Counted from the stretch's first letter, positions 45,531 to 59,562 are shown. The stretch is DNA of 64,000 nucleotides from Atrina japonica (GCA_030159075.1 BROG01000452.1:1-64000); one strand, 5' to 3'. Notes: a model not told the origin generated them from the sequence alone. Numbers and translations: made by a program.

Positions 45531-45971
45531 CAATATCAAAATAACCTTGTACACAACTAGAATTATTTACTCGATATGTTATAGCCTATTTCTCTTGTAC
45601 ATACTAAAGCTTATCAAACGTTTACAAAGAAACAACTTGTAAAGTGATACTTCTACCCCATGCGTCATAGCGATTCCAAGGTGTTTTACCAAAGTAACAA
45701 CTAGACGTTCGATAAATGAACATCACAACGCCGTGACAAAACTTAACTACAATGTATATCTTAAGTCTAGGATGTGTAAAATCTGCATCGATTTCTTTCT
45801 TAACAATTTATTTGAAATTTAAAAATACCGTTATAACACTGAAATACTAGAAAAAGTATCGTTGTCTTCTGGTAGAAATAACTACTCCTGGTTTTATCGC
45901 TGTGTTCTATTTGATATCCAATTAGAGGCAAACTGACATGTGTTAAATTACTCTTAATTTCTTTATTTTAG

Positions 45972-46149
45972 AAGAATCCACTCATTCTCACATTAACGGA
46001 ACTGACGTCGTCGTGCGCGATGAAGTGCGCATAGAGACCGTGATTATAATACTATGGGCAACTGGTGGAGTACTTCTCTTAACACTCCTAATTCTTCTTG
46101 TATGTATCCTTAGGAACAGTAAGAAAAATGGATTGGGTTGTTCTGGCGG
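45972..46149 (+). CDS. PPxY protein, transmembrane exon
   Basis: 178 nt between TTTATTTTAG and GGCGG|GTGAGT, phase 1 in and phase 2 out. Encodes ESTHSHINGTDVVVRDEVRI, the hydrophobic helix of about 22 residues and NSKKNGLGCSGG. Confidence 0.75.
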
Positions 46150-47603
46150 GTGAGTACGGACATTCATTTCCATATCATTTTGAACATATTGACACCGTAA
46201 GATTCTGGCAGAATAAATGCCCCTTACATACCCCTTACAATCACTTCTTTGCAACAATATATAGATATAAAATATTTACATTCTTTTTAATAGATTCCTT
46301 TGTAGATTTGTAGTTAAATGATTAAACTCCAAGTTCTTTTATTATATTGAAATAAAAACTCGAATGCTAGTGACATCGTTATTTGACTCCAAAAGCAGAA
46401 GAGCTCCCATATGACGTAATTATAGTGATTTAGATAACTATCAGAACATTGAATTTTAATTTCACATCTATTTTCAGGGGCAGTGTATTTAGAATTCAAC
46501 CTAGAGCACAGCACTCGGGGAATGGAAGCTTAAATCATGGATACACAAGTTATGACGAAATTTGGACGTGGATTCCTATTATACGTGGGGGTCAAGACGA
46601 GTGTCCCACACAGGACACTAGTGTTCCAGTATTTACTACGTCCACCAGCAGTGCTTTACACAGACAATTAGAACCGCCCCCATATAGTGTTGCCATAGCA
46701 ACTCCACCATCAAGTCATATATCTTCATCGAATACACACAGTACCAGGGTGCCATCTAGTGCCAATGTTCAGAACCAGAGAAATCCGGTTAGTACTTCTG
46801 ATATCCAATCTGTTTCAGGTCTGAATTTACCACAAGAACCCAGAACAGTTACAGTAACCTCGTCTAGCGAGGTTGTTGTTAATAATCTAGTAAATAGTGC
46901 CTTATCTTCTAACAGAAATTCCCAAATACAAAGTGCAGATGCCCCCAATGACCAGCGTCAGCATAACGTGTCATTAACTGATCAACAGTCCCATGGTCTT
47001 ACAAACAATCATGTGCCAAACGTTCAAAGCCCCAGTATTTCTAGACATCAATCTCCTGAAAATAATCAATCAAGGTCTTCCAGAAATTTAAGTCAGATGG
47101 AACGTAATGATAATGGTAGTAGAATAGTTCGTAATCACTCCCCTTATCTAAGTGAAAGGCGCAGCACAAGGGAGTTCACCTATGACCCAAATGAGAGGAT
47201 GTACTCGTTTGTGACGGGAGAAAGCGGAAGACGGATCTGGTGTGACATTCCTCCAAGCCTTCTAGAGGAGGATGGCCCACCGCCATATTCTGCAGGCCCA
47301 AACTACCCCGGTAGACGAAGCAGTAATAGAAACGGCCAGTCGCTTCGGAATACCCACAGACAAAACCATAATTACAGTGAAAATGGAGACCGGCCTTGTA
47401 ACAGACGCCAGTCTCCAGACCAAAGGGATTCCCCTGGGTTCCGGGAAAGAAACAGATCCACGGAACAACAAAACAGAATCCAATCTAGGTCCTCTCTTAG
47501 CCCAAGGAACCAAATGGCTAATTCAACACAATATGATATGCCAGCCCCCATCGTCAGGTATCAACGCATGCGCCAAACGCCTGTTTTTTATGATTTTGCT
47601 TAA
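45972..47603 (+). CDS. Single-pass membrane protein with two cytoplasmic PPPY motifs (transmembrane and tail exons)
   Basis: Exons 45972-46149 and 46478-47603 join in phase 2 (GGCGG|GTGAGT to TTTTCAG|G). The first encodes a short extracellular part with an NGT sequon, then the helix VIIILWATGGVLLLTLLILL-VCIL and a basic stop-transfer LRNSKK. The second encodes a tail of about 375 residues rich in Ser, Asn, Pro, Gln and Arg, ending PVFYDFA, predicted disordered. It carries LEPPPYSVA and DGPPPYSAG, PPxY motifs that bind WW domains such as those of NEDD4-family ubiquitin ligases, and Arg/Ser clusters. This layout (short outside, one helix, paired PPxY) recalls PMEPA1/LDLRAD4-type adaptors, but no Smad-interaction motif was seen and homology is not claimed. 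With exon 39,036-39,120 the frame is exactly 462 codons plus stop. Role in trafficking or receptor turnover is inference. Confidence 0.75.
46478..47603 (+). CDS. PPxY protein, terminal tail exon
   Basis: 1,126 nt from acceptor TCTATTTTCAG to TAA at 47,601-47,603, the longest uninterrupted host frame in the window. Begins GSVFRIQPRAQHSGNG. PPPY motifs are near codons 69 and 269 of the exon. The frame continues only a few codons upstream of the acceptor without an ATG, supporting splicing. Confidence 0.85.
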
Positions 47604-48704
47604 TCCCCAACCCCCAATAATTCGCATCCTTTATATTATCGTAGACGAATTTAAGAGTAACAATAGATTGCCTGCATCATTCTCTCTTTTTCTTTCTTTC
47701 TCGCTCAAAATTGAAGGATAAAGATACTAGTTTTTTCTGTATCACTAACATATTTGACGTGTGTGTTTTGAGCATGACAATACATTTTCTCATAAATCTG
47801 ATATCTCTTAATGGATCTACCTTGTGTCCGTCTTACGACCTTGCCTTAAAACATTCACACCTGTTTATCTATATCGTCTAGAATATATTTCATAAATTTG
47901 AATATCCTTTTACTGCTGGAATGTTAATACACATCGCCGGAAAAATTGTTATATTCACATTACCTATAGTAGACTCTGTATTTCCGGTATATAGCAAACA
48001 TCGACCACAAACCTTTGTCTAAGAAAATGTTAAATTAGTAGATGAGGAAGTTTTTACTTGTTTTAAATCAGATAGTACGTTGCTTACCATTCACCAGTTG
48101 TGTCATTGTACTAAAAGAGCGCAGGTGCGCGTGAACCCGAGCAACGCGCATAGCCTGACATGATCAGATGATGATGTTGGTGAGGTTAATTTATTCACTT
48201 CCGGTACGAGACTCCGGCACTCGATTTACTTAAACCAATTCCTACACATTCGTAAACGTCGACCTCATTTAGGGTAATTTGTTAGTGATATGTAACAGTC
48301 ACCATGACAACATGTAAATTTAATATCGTATCAATACATTTGAATTCTTTGTGATATAATTGTCTTGGTCATTGCGATCAATTTCGGGATTCTTATAAAT
48401 TTTTATAAAACTGGAAATTCTTTTGAACCCTTTGAATTTAAATGACGAAAACAGAATAATCCAATTCATAAAAAAAACATTCAGATTAAGTTTTGAATTA
48501 AAAATTTTAAAAGTCTTGTAAATCGTAAAAGAAGTCTTGATAAATATCGTATTATATACTCCTGATTGTTTAAAGTGAACCGTCCAAGTTAACATTGAAA
48601 CGAGTCGAGTGCGGAACTCGCAGTTATAGAAATATTCTAAGAACACTTGTATGTAATGTTTTATTTCATCCACTACTTGTATTTTACAGTCATTTTGATG
48701 AACT

Positions 48705-49720
48705 TATCAACCCCTGAAAAACAGTTGACTCCTCTGTAAATCAATTACTTAGACCAGTCCAAATATATCTGAAAAACAGTTGACTCCTCTGTAAATCAAT
48801 TACTTAGACCAGTCCAAATATATCTGTGCGTTGACTCCTCGTAAATCAATTATAGTCCAAATATATCTGAAAAAACACTCTGTATTACTTAATGTCCAAA
48901 TATATCTGAAAAACAGTTTTCATCTGCACTACTTGTATTTCAGAAAAACAGTTGACTCCTCTTAAATCAATGATAGACCACAAATATATCTGAAAAACAG
49001 TTGACTCCTCTGTAAATGAAACTTAACCAGTCCCAAATATATCTGACAGTTGACTCTCTGTAAATCTGTAGACCAGTCCAAAATCTGAAAAAATTGATTT
49101 CTCTTATGACTTAGACCAGTCCAAATATATCTGAAAAACAGTTGACTCCTCTGTAAATCAATTACTTAGACCAGTCCAAATATATCTGAAAAACAGTTGA
49201 CTCCTCTGTAAATCAATTACTTAGACCAGTCCAAATATATCTGAAAAACAGTTGATTCCTCTGTAAATCAATGACTTAGACCAGTCCAAATATATCTGAA
49301 AAACAGTTGACTCCTCTGTAAATCAATTACTTAGACCAGTCCAAATATATCTGAAAAACAGTTGACTCCTCTGTAAATCAATTACTTAGACCAGTCCAAA
49401 TATATCTGAAAAAACAGTTGAAAAACATGTTAGACAGTCCAAATATATCTGTTACTCCTCTGTAAATCAATGACTTAGACCAGTCCAAATATATCTGAAA
49501 AAACAGTTGATCCTCTGTAAATCAATGACTTAGACCTGTCCAAATATATCTGAAAAATTTGACTCCTCTGTAAATCAATGACTTAGACCAGTCCAAATAT
49601 ATCTGAAAAACAGTTGATTCCTCTGTAAATCAATGACTTAGACCAGTCCAAATATATCTGAAAAACAGTTGACTCCTCTGTAAATCAATGACTTAGACCA
49701 ATCCAAATATGTTATTAGGG
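48705..49720 (+). repeat. 55-bp minisatellite, about 18 units, partly scrambled
   Basis: Unit CAAATATATCTGAAAAACAG plus TTGACTCCTCTGTAAATCAA plus TTACTTAGACCAGTC. Units at the two ends are regular at 55 bp; 48,825-49,105 and 49,420-49,560 hold shortened, deleted units. Left edge CAACCCCTGAAA and right edge TTAGGGGTGAA look like inverted ends of a parent repeat. Confidence 0.92.
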
Positions 49721-50936
49721 GTGAATGAGTTAGTCTGGAAAAATCGGGATGTTCTTTATCCCAATTTATATCTGTCACTCTGACTTCAAACGTGTTAGAC
49801 TATATAACAATACAAACGTCCCGGGCTGTCGAGTCTTTTTTTTTGTTTTGCAAAGTTGTATCTTCGATGTGTTGTTTCTCTGTTGTGTATTCTACTTCGT
49901 TTATCAATGTTTATGATAAACATAAAATGTATAATACATTGTTTCTTTATTTTCAATACCTTACTGACGCATGCGGATATCTATGTTACGACATTTTCTG
50001 TTGTTTTGTTGTTTGTGTTATAGAAAGGTTTCTCATTTTCTTTGATGTCATTTATGAGAGCCGCCGTTAGGTTTCTGCATCATTCCTGCTAACAGTCTGT
50101 TTCTATATGTTGAATGCCCGATTTGATTTCGTTGTTGTTTCAGTCAATGTGAGCATGAAGATATGGCCATACTTATGCTTTCTTTTACCTTGATGTTTTA
50201 TTTATAATTTATTGCTGTGTTTTAGAAACTTTGAAAATTTGGTTTCTTTGATTAAAATAACTAATCGGTTTTATGAGTATTAAAACATACACAATTTATA
50301 CATGACTTTTTAAATACGTATTGTATCATAGAAACTGTATTTATAGTGCATTGATCACACAAATGCAATTGAAGTTTAAGACGACGCAGTTTATCGGCTT
50401 ATATTTCGTTAAAAATTTGTGATATAGACAGAAGAAACAAGGAATCACCAAAATTTAATTTCGAATCATTAAGTAGCTTTTACAGTATTTATCCATAAAC
50501 GCTGTTAAGACATTATATTTAGGTTCATTGCTTGGTCTTGTGTCATGTAACAATTTTCTTTTTGTTTTCGTTCACACCCATTAATAAATTTTAACTCATC
50601 AACACCTGAAATCATTTGGACCGACCCATTTCAAAGAATGGTTAAGTCTACTGTCATAATTTAGGGTTGTATGATTCAAAATCAAATACAAGGAATATGA
50701 ATTTGTTCACTCCTGAAGTACAACAGTAGACTCTATTATTTATTGAAATGGATGAGTCTAAATGTGATCACAGGGGTTGAAGAGTGAACTTCAAACTTAA
50801 CTGATGCGATGTTACTGATATAAATGATCGACGTGGCCAATACTTCAGACATTTTGTTTAAATGTATAGCCATTGTTATTATGCGCAAGATTTTATTTCA
50901 TGGAACTAACCAATGTCTTTTTTGTTCTTTTTACAG
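49721..50936. other. No gene seen; repeat at 50,585-50,790
   Basis: The frame at 49,792-50,070 has no ATG start or recognisable domain. Bases 50,585-50,790 resemble 5,320-5,500 and begin and end with ACACCTG and CAGGGGTTGA, so this is likely a short inverted-ended element. Confidence 0.45.
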
Positions 50937-51061
50937 GTTTGAATACGATTATTTCTGAAGGTACGAGTGTACTGGAGACGACACTCTATTATACAAGATG
51001 TGCCAATAGACTCAGTAACGTAACCACGCGAAAAAGTGAGCCATCCCAAGTATGCTCATAG
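50937..51061 (+). CDS. Candidate terminal exon (phase-1 acceptor)
   Basis: Strong acceptor TCTTTTTTGTTCTTTTTACAG, then GLNTIISEGTSVLETTLYYT, CANRLSNVTTRKSEPSQVCS and TAG. Phase 1 excludes direct joining to the transmembrane exon (phase 2) but allows joining to the candidate first exons or cassette. AATAAA signals occur near 52,640. Could be an alternative end of the PPxY gene, an exon of another gene, or chance. Confidence 0.3.
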
Positions 51062-53927
51062 CAACAAAGGTCACCAATGCAACAGTATTTACCATAGCAA
51101 TATAACACAAAATTTATTATTGGATGTTAACACACAATGACATCTTGAATGTGCCAACTTTATCGGATTTTGTACTTGAGAACTGTAGATACAAAAATAT
51201 TATTATGCAATGCTTTTTCATCGATTTAGGTGTTCTATGAATAGCTTTATACAAAACGATAAACTTAAGCTGTGCATATCTACATGTTCGCAATTTGAAG
51301 CCATGGATATTGTGTATTGTTTGCTTGGTCTGTAGTTTACCTGGGATTGGGGATGTCATATTCCGCGGTGCCTTAAATTATTTATTTATATTTGCATATA
51401 ACAGGTACTGGAATGTAGTATGCACTCAATATTTCCTTCAAATATTCATATGTATTTGTAAAAGTTTCATAATCGAAACAGTCACATTGTAGATGTATAG
51501 GTGCGTAGATCGTGCCCATAGCAACACCACTGCCATCGTTGATAAAATACTCGTGATATGTATTTATGTTCGATAATGCAGATTTTATCATAATTTTTTT
51601 TCATGTATCAGTTTATTTACTTATAAAGTTTATTATTTCGACGGTTAGCAATGTGCAGTTATATTTGGTTTCTTCTCTTCAGTTTATAAAACTTCAAAAT
51701 ACATCATGACCTATAGTTTATTGCGAGGAAAAAGAAAGTTTCACAAAAAACGGTAGTCTATTTTAATATTTGTTTTGGTTTGATTGGGTATAATATAATA
51801 ATTATACGAAACGACGCATTATACATGTAATATGATATGAAAGATCAATGAACAAACGCAAAAGAAAGAAAAGAACATCACTGGCCTTTTATAGAAAATG
51901 TATGAAGAAGGAATTTTGCAGGAAAACAAATGATGATAATGTCCACTTTGCAATTTCAGTTTTGTATTTCTTGTCAATTTATTTACATTTCTGTGGCATC
52001 TTTCAGTTTTAGAATGATAAAATGTCAACAAAATTCCAATATGAAATAATTAACGTCATCCGAATGTAACATTCCAATTGGATTTGTGAGTAAGGGTAGA
52101 GTAGACACGAAAGACAGTAATAAATGAAGAATGTATGTGAGAGATCATATTTTGCCTTTATTGCCCTGAGTATAACGTTTGTGATCATAATCCTAGTCAG
52201 TATTATGTATATAGACCGTATAATCTTATTTAATAGAACTCGATGTAAATATTGCATAATATATGTATCATCCTCGCTTTGTATATTTGTATACTGATAT
52301 ATGTGTCAGTCTTATGTTTATTATTTATGTTTACAGCAGTGTTGTGTTTATACGAGAATAATATGGCTAAGGTAGCTAATTAGTTTGTAACCTCAATACT
52401 CAAGGGGGTTATCTCCCTTTATGTGGTTTAACACATTTACGTCAAGTTGTGCGTCACTAATACTCGGTAATTAATTTGGTTTTAAATAAATATAAGAGAG
52501 TTCCAGGAAATGAGAAAAATGTTTATAATTAGTAAATGCCATTTTGTAAAGTTTTAAATTTACAGCGATTTTTCTTGTATGTACGTGGTGTATTTAACCC
52601 TTATAATATAATCCATTGTTAGTACTTTTCGTATACTGACAGTGAAATAAAATAAAATAAAAAAATGGCATAAAATATGCGAACTGAAAAATAAATAAAT
52701 ACAAAGATCGATAAATCGATTTACAAACGCTCAGATAAATGAAAAAAGTAAGTAAAAATCATTAGCCCTCTGACGCATCTTAAACATATGGTCCAAGGTC
52801 GGCAACCGATTCAAAGGGCTGATGAGTGACACTGAAATATATCAATACATAGCTAACGTTGCCTACAACTTCAGAAAGAATTGCGGTTTTTTCCTTACAA
52901 TCAATCATTATTGACAGATGTCGCTAGGGTGAAATTGATTATATAATCTGTATCGCGCGTACACACGTGTACCCTATGTTAGCTTTAGGTTATAAGACTA
53001 GTACACAAGTTAGAAGAATATTTGTACACCCCCTGGTATTTCTTACATCATAATTATTTATTTTTGCCTTGTGGTACAATTTCAGATAGATGATGCGGTT
53101 ATTCGATTGTAATTGTCTTTGTTTACGATTTCCGCTTGGTTACAACGGATAAAGTAATAAATCAACAAACATTTGATTAATCGGGGTACTTGTATACCTA
53201 ATTACATACGTTCCGTCCTACCATCTTAAAATAACCGTTATTAGGAGATTGTTCACAGAAAAACTGCAAATGTTAATTTATCATTTATTTCACAAAATAT
53301 CTCCTTTAATTGACAAGTATTATGCACTGTATTTTAGATTTTTTTTCTCAACTAAGAGTCGTGAAATACATAAAACTATAGTGTGCAATAATTGAAATAC
53401 ATGTATGCAGAATAATGTATAATTTGAAGGTTTTGGTTGTTTATAATATATCAAGTTCCCGTACAGTCATAATGAGATAATTATATATTTATGATTTTAC
53501 TCGAAAACAAAAAATTGAACTCTGCTTGACAATACGTGAACTAGCATATGTTAAGTTTAATATATAACTTCATATATACCTGAACGTAGTCGCATATAAA
53601 TCTTCATTAGAACACAATAGAGATTTTTATAGTTAATTTATGTGACTTTGATACTCTAGTCTTTTGTATTATATTTGATGTCATTTTTAATAAAACATTT
53701 TTTTACATTTTTCAATTTGTATTCGATAGTTTTGTTCTTTTTATAAAACGTCGTCGTATTGGATAACTGGTGAACCAGATGTCTAATAGAAGACTAAGGA
53801 TTAAAATATGCATATTCAGCATATATGATGCCAAGTATACTTCAATGTCTCAATCAATCCTTATTTATGCTGTTGTGTGACACTGCACTGGTATATAACA
53901 AAGATGATAGCTTGTACCGAACGCAAA
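51062..53927. other. No gene seen
   Basis: AT-rich. A run of overlapping AATAAA signals at 52,640-52,660 and another near 53,688 could mark transcript ends of either the candidate exon at 50,937 or an unseen gene. The minus frames at 51,117-52,257 show no domain. Confidence 0.4.
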
Positions 53928-54066
53928 TATATATATATGAGGTCCAAAAAAAGGATAAACTACAAATTTGATGAAAAGTGAACAAACACGGAAATTCAGA
54001 GGTGATATCAGATGTCATAGAGGAATAAGCAACGGTCACATCTGCCGTGAGTTCACAGACAAATCA
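53928..54066. repeat. Interspersed repeat family R1, copy 4 (most diverged)
   Basis: Matches the longer copy 3: GAACAAACACGGAAATTCAG, GAGGAATAAGCAACGGTCAC and GCCGTGAGTTCACAGAC. Confidence 0.5.
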
Positions 54067-54181
54067 AAAGGAATAATTCCTCTCCAAAATCGGTATGAAC
54101 GATTTAATAAGAATGTTAGCAAATATATTCACTACATTTTTATGTAACAAAACCTACAAGGCAATGAAAAGAGATTCACAT

Positions 54182-54183
<2 letters not shown>

Positions 54184-54272
<89 letters not shown>
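54184..54272. repeat. (TA)n microsatellite
   Basis: About 88 bases of TA repeat. Confidence 0.95.
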
Positions 54273-55663
<1,391 letters not shown>

Positions 55664-55708
<45 letters not shown>

Positions 55709-55790
55709 CGATACATTTATAAAGGAAATTTTGTATTTAGATAGTGTGTGTGTGTGTGTGTGTATGCGTGTATGCGCGTGTGTGTGTGAG
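55664..55790. repeat. (TA)n and (TG)n microsatellites
   Basis: TA tract to 55,706, then an imperfect (TG)n tract from about 55,745 to 55,790. Confidence 0.95.
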
Positions 55791-55969
55791 TGGTTATGCA
55801 TATGTGACTGTGTATAGTATATTATAAATTATAGATCATGCAGAAATCTTTTTTATATTCGAAACTTTAAATCATTGGATGTTATTTTGGCACACGTATC
55901 AAAACGATTACTTTGGTATTTTGTTTACAATATCAAAAAAGAACGGGATCTACGGAATTGTACATTATA

Positions 55970-55971
<2 letters not shown>

Positions 55972-56042
<71 letters not shown>
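55972..56042. repeat. (TA)n microsatellite
   Basis: About 70 bases of TA, 56 bases below the donor of WAP gene 2 exon 3. Confidence 0.95.
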
Positions 56043-56048
<6 letters not shown>

Positions 56049-56097
56049 AAATTTCATCTAAGTACAGATAAACATTAAAGATAAACTTCATATTTAC

Positions 56098-56181
56098 CTG
56101 CTGTCACTGGTGCGAGTTCCTTAAATGGAACAGCGACGTGACAGTCTTTACGACCACATCCATATCGACAGCATTTCATTC
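56098..56181 (-). CDS. WAP gene 2 exon 3 (C-terminal half of WAP domain)
   Basis: 84 nt between TTTCTTTAG and GCAG|GTAAAT, phase 1 to phase 1. Encodes GMKCCRYGCGRKDCHVAVPF and KELAPVTA, with WAP cysteines 5 to 8. Confidence 0.88.
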
Positions 56182-57932
56182 CTAAAGAAAGAAAATAAAA
56201 TGTGCATACTTCGTCAATGAGCATTATAAGTTTTTGTCATATACAGTATATATTTTAATGATTTGTTTTTAAAGAATGGTTAGCAGAAATATGGATAAGG
56301 AAAAAACGTAATACAAACTAACATAACGATGATCTGATTATATGATAATATCAATATAAATTTGAGTGTGCGTGAAGGATAGGTTATGCCCTGTATGTTT
56401 GTCTCTTTATTCATGTCAATGTCCTGAATGTTATCCATTGTACTTTAAAGATCCTGTTTGCACTTTCTGATTTACCAGGGTTATACAAAGAGCGCAAACA
56501 TAAGATACGTATCTTTGTTGTGAAAATACAATTGACGGGGAACAACTCTTACTAAACACGTAACAAAAGCCACAAATTATGGTGATCCTATATATTTATG
56601 TATAACTTTAAGTGTTAAATTTGAAAAACATGAAACAAAAATAGGTACCATTGGTGGGTGTGTGTGGTGGGGGTGGGTGGGTGAGTGAGGGGACAAGTGT
56701 GCTATACTTAAACGAAAATCATTTCTCCTTATTGTAAAATGGTCATATAAGTTACAGGACATTTCTGTGTGATTATGGCAGACTTTTGATAAATCAAAAT
56801 TGTATAATAATTACACGAAATTATCCCGCTTAATTGTCTGACAATGTGTATCTAGTGTCCAATCATAGACGAGCGTAAATGAACCTAAAAGTCAAACCTG
56901 TGCATTACAAATATCTGGCGAAACTTTGTGGTTTGACGGATGTCAACTAGATTTAAAGAAAGGTTTATATTCCGTATTAGCAGATTGCGCAGGATGGCTG
57001 TAGCTACTCTCTCGATGGGCAACATAAATATTTTTGAAAGCTGTTCCGGTGGAGTTTCTGTATCCAATGGTAATTTAATACAGTGTTATTTATTGTACAG
57101 GCGTATTTAAATCTATCATAACTACCTGATTACACGTGTATGTAATACAGAAGAAGCAGATACACATTTTAATGGTATAGATGTAAGCACAGACACCACA
57201 AAATATTTCTCCACAGGCCTCAATGGTAATACACAGAGCCCCAGGTTAATGTCACTCCCAGGTACTAGTATATTAAATCGGATTCAAATCAATACACTGT
57301 GATAAAAACATCAGTATTTTAGATAACAAAATAATGCAATAAAAATTATAAGTTGGCGTTCATTTCTGCTTCGAATTTTCACTTAATTACAACTTGTAGT
57401 ATTCCACACACTTTCTATTTTCAACCGTCAGCTGATATGATATTCAAAGTACTACTAATATTCATGTAACTTTTTATCACCTTAATTTCAGTTATCAACT
57501 TTCCATTAATGATATATTACCTTTTCCACATTGAGAATCGTCGAAGCATCCCCAGGTTGAAGGATCGAATTCACAAGTCGTTATTATTCCGGATAAATCT
57601 GGACACTTTCCTGGATTCGTTATTGGTGGTATGACCGGGTACTTAATTTGTATCTGTTAAATATAAATTTGTTTGTTAGATGTACGCTGGCATAAACATA
57701 CTTAAGTTAAATACAGAACATATTTTATACAAAATTGAAGTTTATCTTTCGATTTTTATTAGAACTCATTGAACATCTTGTGATCCTGACGATATTTTCA
57801 TGTAGTAACATCATGTTGAAGAAGAAGAAGAAGAAGAAGAAGAAAAAAGAAAACGAGCAACAACTATAGACCTGATGGTATATTATTGTCGGATCATTTT
57901 GATATCTTGCTCTGTAAATTACAATGCAAACT

Positions 57933-58025
<93 letters not shown>

Positions 58026-58170
58026 CTTTAGAGAATAAATGATTTTATACATAAAATCATTTATTCATTCTGAGGCGATCGAACGTTAGAAAATTGATAG
58101 AATACAATTAAATACTTCTTACCGCATTCCCTACAGCTAAGGAGACAAACAATAAGAGTACGCCTCTCAT
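56098..58170 (-). CDS. Second secreted WAP-domain protein gene, 5' part (3 exons, 3' end not found)
   Basis: Exons 58170-58123, 57653-57521 and 56181-56098 on the minus strand (phases 0, 1, 1) encode 88 residues. Residues 1-16 are a signal peptide (MRGVLLLFVSLAVGNA). After IQIKYPVIPPITNPGKCPDL comes a full eight-Cys WAP domain: TTCEFDP, WGCFDDSQC, then GMKCCRYGCGRKDC and HVAV. WAP domains are four-disulfide cores, often protease inhibitors or antibacterial, secreted. Exon 3 ends PVTA and a donor (CAG|GTAAAT), so at least one further exon exists; none was recognised. Intron positions and phases equal those of the plus-strand WAP-Kunitz gene at 9,278, pointing to a paralogue, possibly also with a C-terminal Kunitz. 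No exon here appears in a long open reading frame, so it is easily missed. Confidence 0.85.
57521..57653 (-). CDS. WAP gene 2 exon 2 (N-terminal half of WAP domain)
   Basis: 133 nt between TATTTAACAG and AAAAG|GTAATA, phase 0 to phase 1. Encodes NPGKCPDLSGIITTCEFDPS and WGCFDDSQCGK, with WAP cysteines 1 to 4. Confidence 0.88.
57818..57843. repeat. (GAA)n trinucleotide tract
   Basis: About eight GAA units in WAP gene 2 intron 1. Confidence 0.9.
57938..58024. repeat. (CA)n microsatellite
   Basis: About 86 bases of CA in WAP gene 2 intron 1. The Cys/Val frame across it is an artefact. Confidence 0.95.
58123..58170 (-). CDS. WAP gene 2 exon 1 (signal peptide)
   Basis: 48 nt: MRGVLLLFVSLAVGNA, donor GCG|GTAAGAAG, phase 0. 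Start context ACAAGATGA. Ends at an Ala typical of signal-peptidase cleavage. Confidence 0.85.
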
Positions 58171-58213
58171 CTTGTTTTAAACAATAATGTATGCCTGTGC
58201 TTTCGTATTCGAC

Positions 58214-58228
58214 GCTTTAAATATTTAC
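58214..58228 (-). promoter_or_regulatory. Possible TATA-like box of WAP gene 2
   Basis: Minus strand TAAATATTTAAAGC about 45-60 bases upstream of the ATG. Distance suits a short 5' leader. AT-rich background makes this weak. Confidence 0.25.
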
Positions 58229-58363
58229 CACGAAGCGGATATGTAAAACAAACGTCCAATGACAATATCATTAATTTCGGTCATGAGATGCGTAATAGTA
58301 TTTGACGAAACACTATTTCAAACTAATTTAACTGAGGCACTTTAATTATTTTTTTTAATTGTC

Positions 58364-58365
<2 letters not shown>

Positions 58366-58406
<41 letters not shown>

Positions 58407-58442
58407 TAAATCATATATATATACATGTATATATATATATAC
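58366..58442. repeat. (TA)n microsatellite
   Basis: Interrupted TA repeats, 34-base pure core. Confidence 0.9.
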
Positions 58443-58799
58443 AGTGGGTTTCTCTTAATTGTATAGCAAATATGTCGGAGAAAATAATGCAAATAACAGG
58501 AATATGCAATGAACAGGAATACAGTATTTTAGTGAACAATAAAGATTCATGTTCAATTTGTCCTTTCATTTGTGTGTATAATACTATTAAAACATCCTAA
58601 GTACACTTTAATGAAATCTCATTAAGCAGTAGGATAAAATAATATCACAAAAGCAAAACTTTCATTAAATTTACAAATGTAGTTTGGTATGTTTTCATTT
58701 TTAGAAAATAGTACATGTATGTTCACACATAAGTTTCTACTGTAATCAGTACATATTCCCGTATTCTGGGGAATGTTTTATGCAATTAAGAGGGACTAC

Positions 58800-58857
58800 T
58801 GATGATGATGATGATGATGATGATATTGATGATATAATAATAATAATAATAATAATG
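58800..58857. repeat. (GAT)n and (AATA)n short repeats
   Basis: GATGATGAT run followed by ATAATAATA run. Confidence 0.9.
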
Positions 58858-59333
58858 GGATCAGGTGCAAGGAACTAATCTTTGCCACATTTGGACCTGA
58901 CGTCTCAACAACCGCCATTGAACAGCCAACTCAAATTTCACTTACTGGAACAGAGTAATAAAAAAAAGACTTATACCGACGGTAAATTTTGCGGAATATT
59001 GACATCAAACGCGATTATCGATATCATATGTCAATAATGTATCTATATGAAATGTTCATATGTTGAAAGCGCCCTGGCATATCGAATCATATGAATCTAG
59101 AAGTGAATATGTTTGTCCCACAACAAAACTTATCAAAGACAATATAAATTCCTAAGTTACAGAAAAATGTGTCAAAACAACAAGGATTATACGGTATATA
59201 AACATCCTATTCATGAAATTAATATACATCCGTGTGTAAAAGTTAAATCCTGTAACAAAGTGAGTATCTATATTACCACGTGCAAATGTTATGTATAATA
59301 GTTCCCAGATTATGTTCTATCATTTCTAACTAT

Positions 59334-59514
<181 letters not shown>

Positions 59515-59562
59515 CACGATGGTTCATTCGTTCCAGCATTTGTTTTGAACTTTAGTGTATCT

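Noticed and set aside
48705..49720. CRISPR-like array
   Set aside because: Units are contiguous 55-bp tandem repeats without unique spacers, in a eukaryotic setting; it is a minisatellite.
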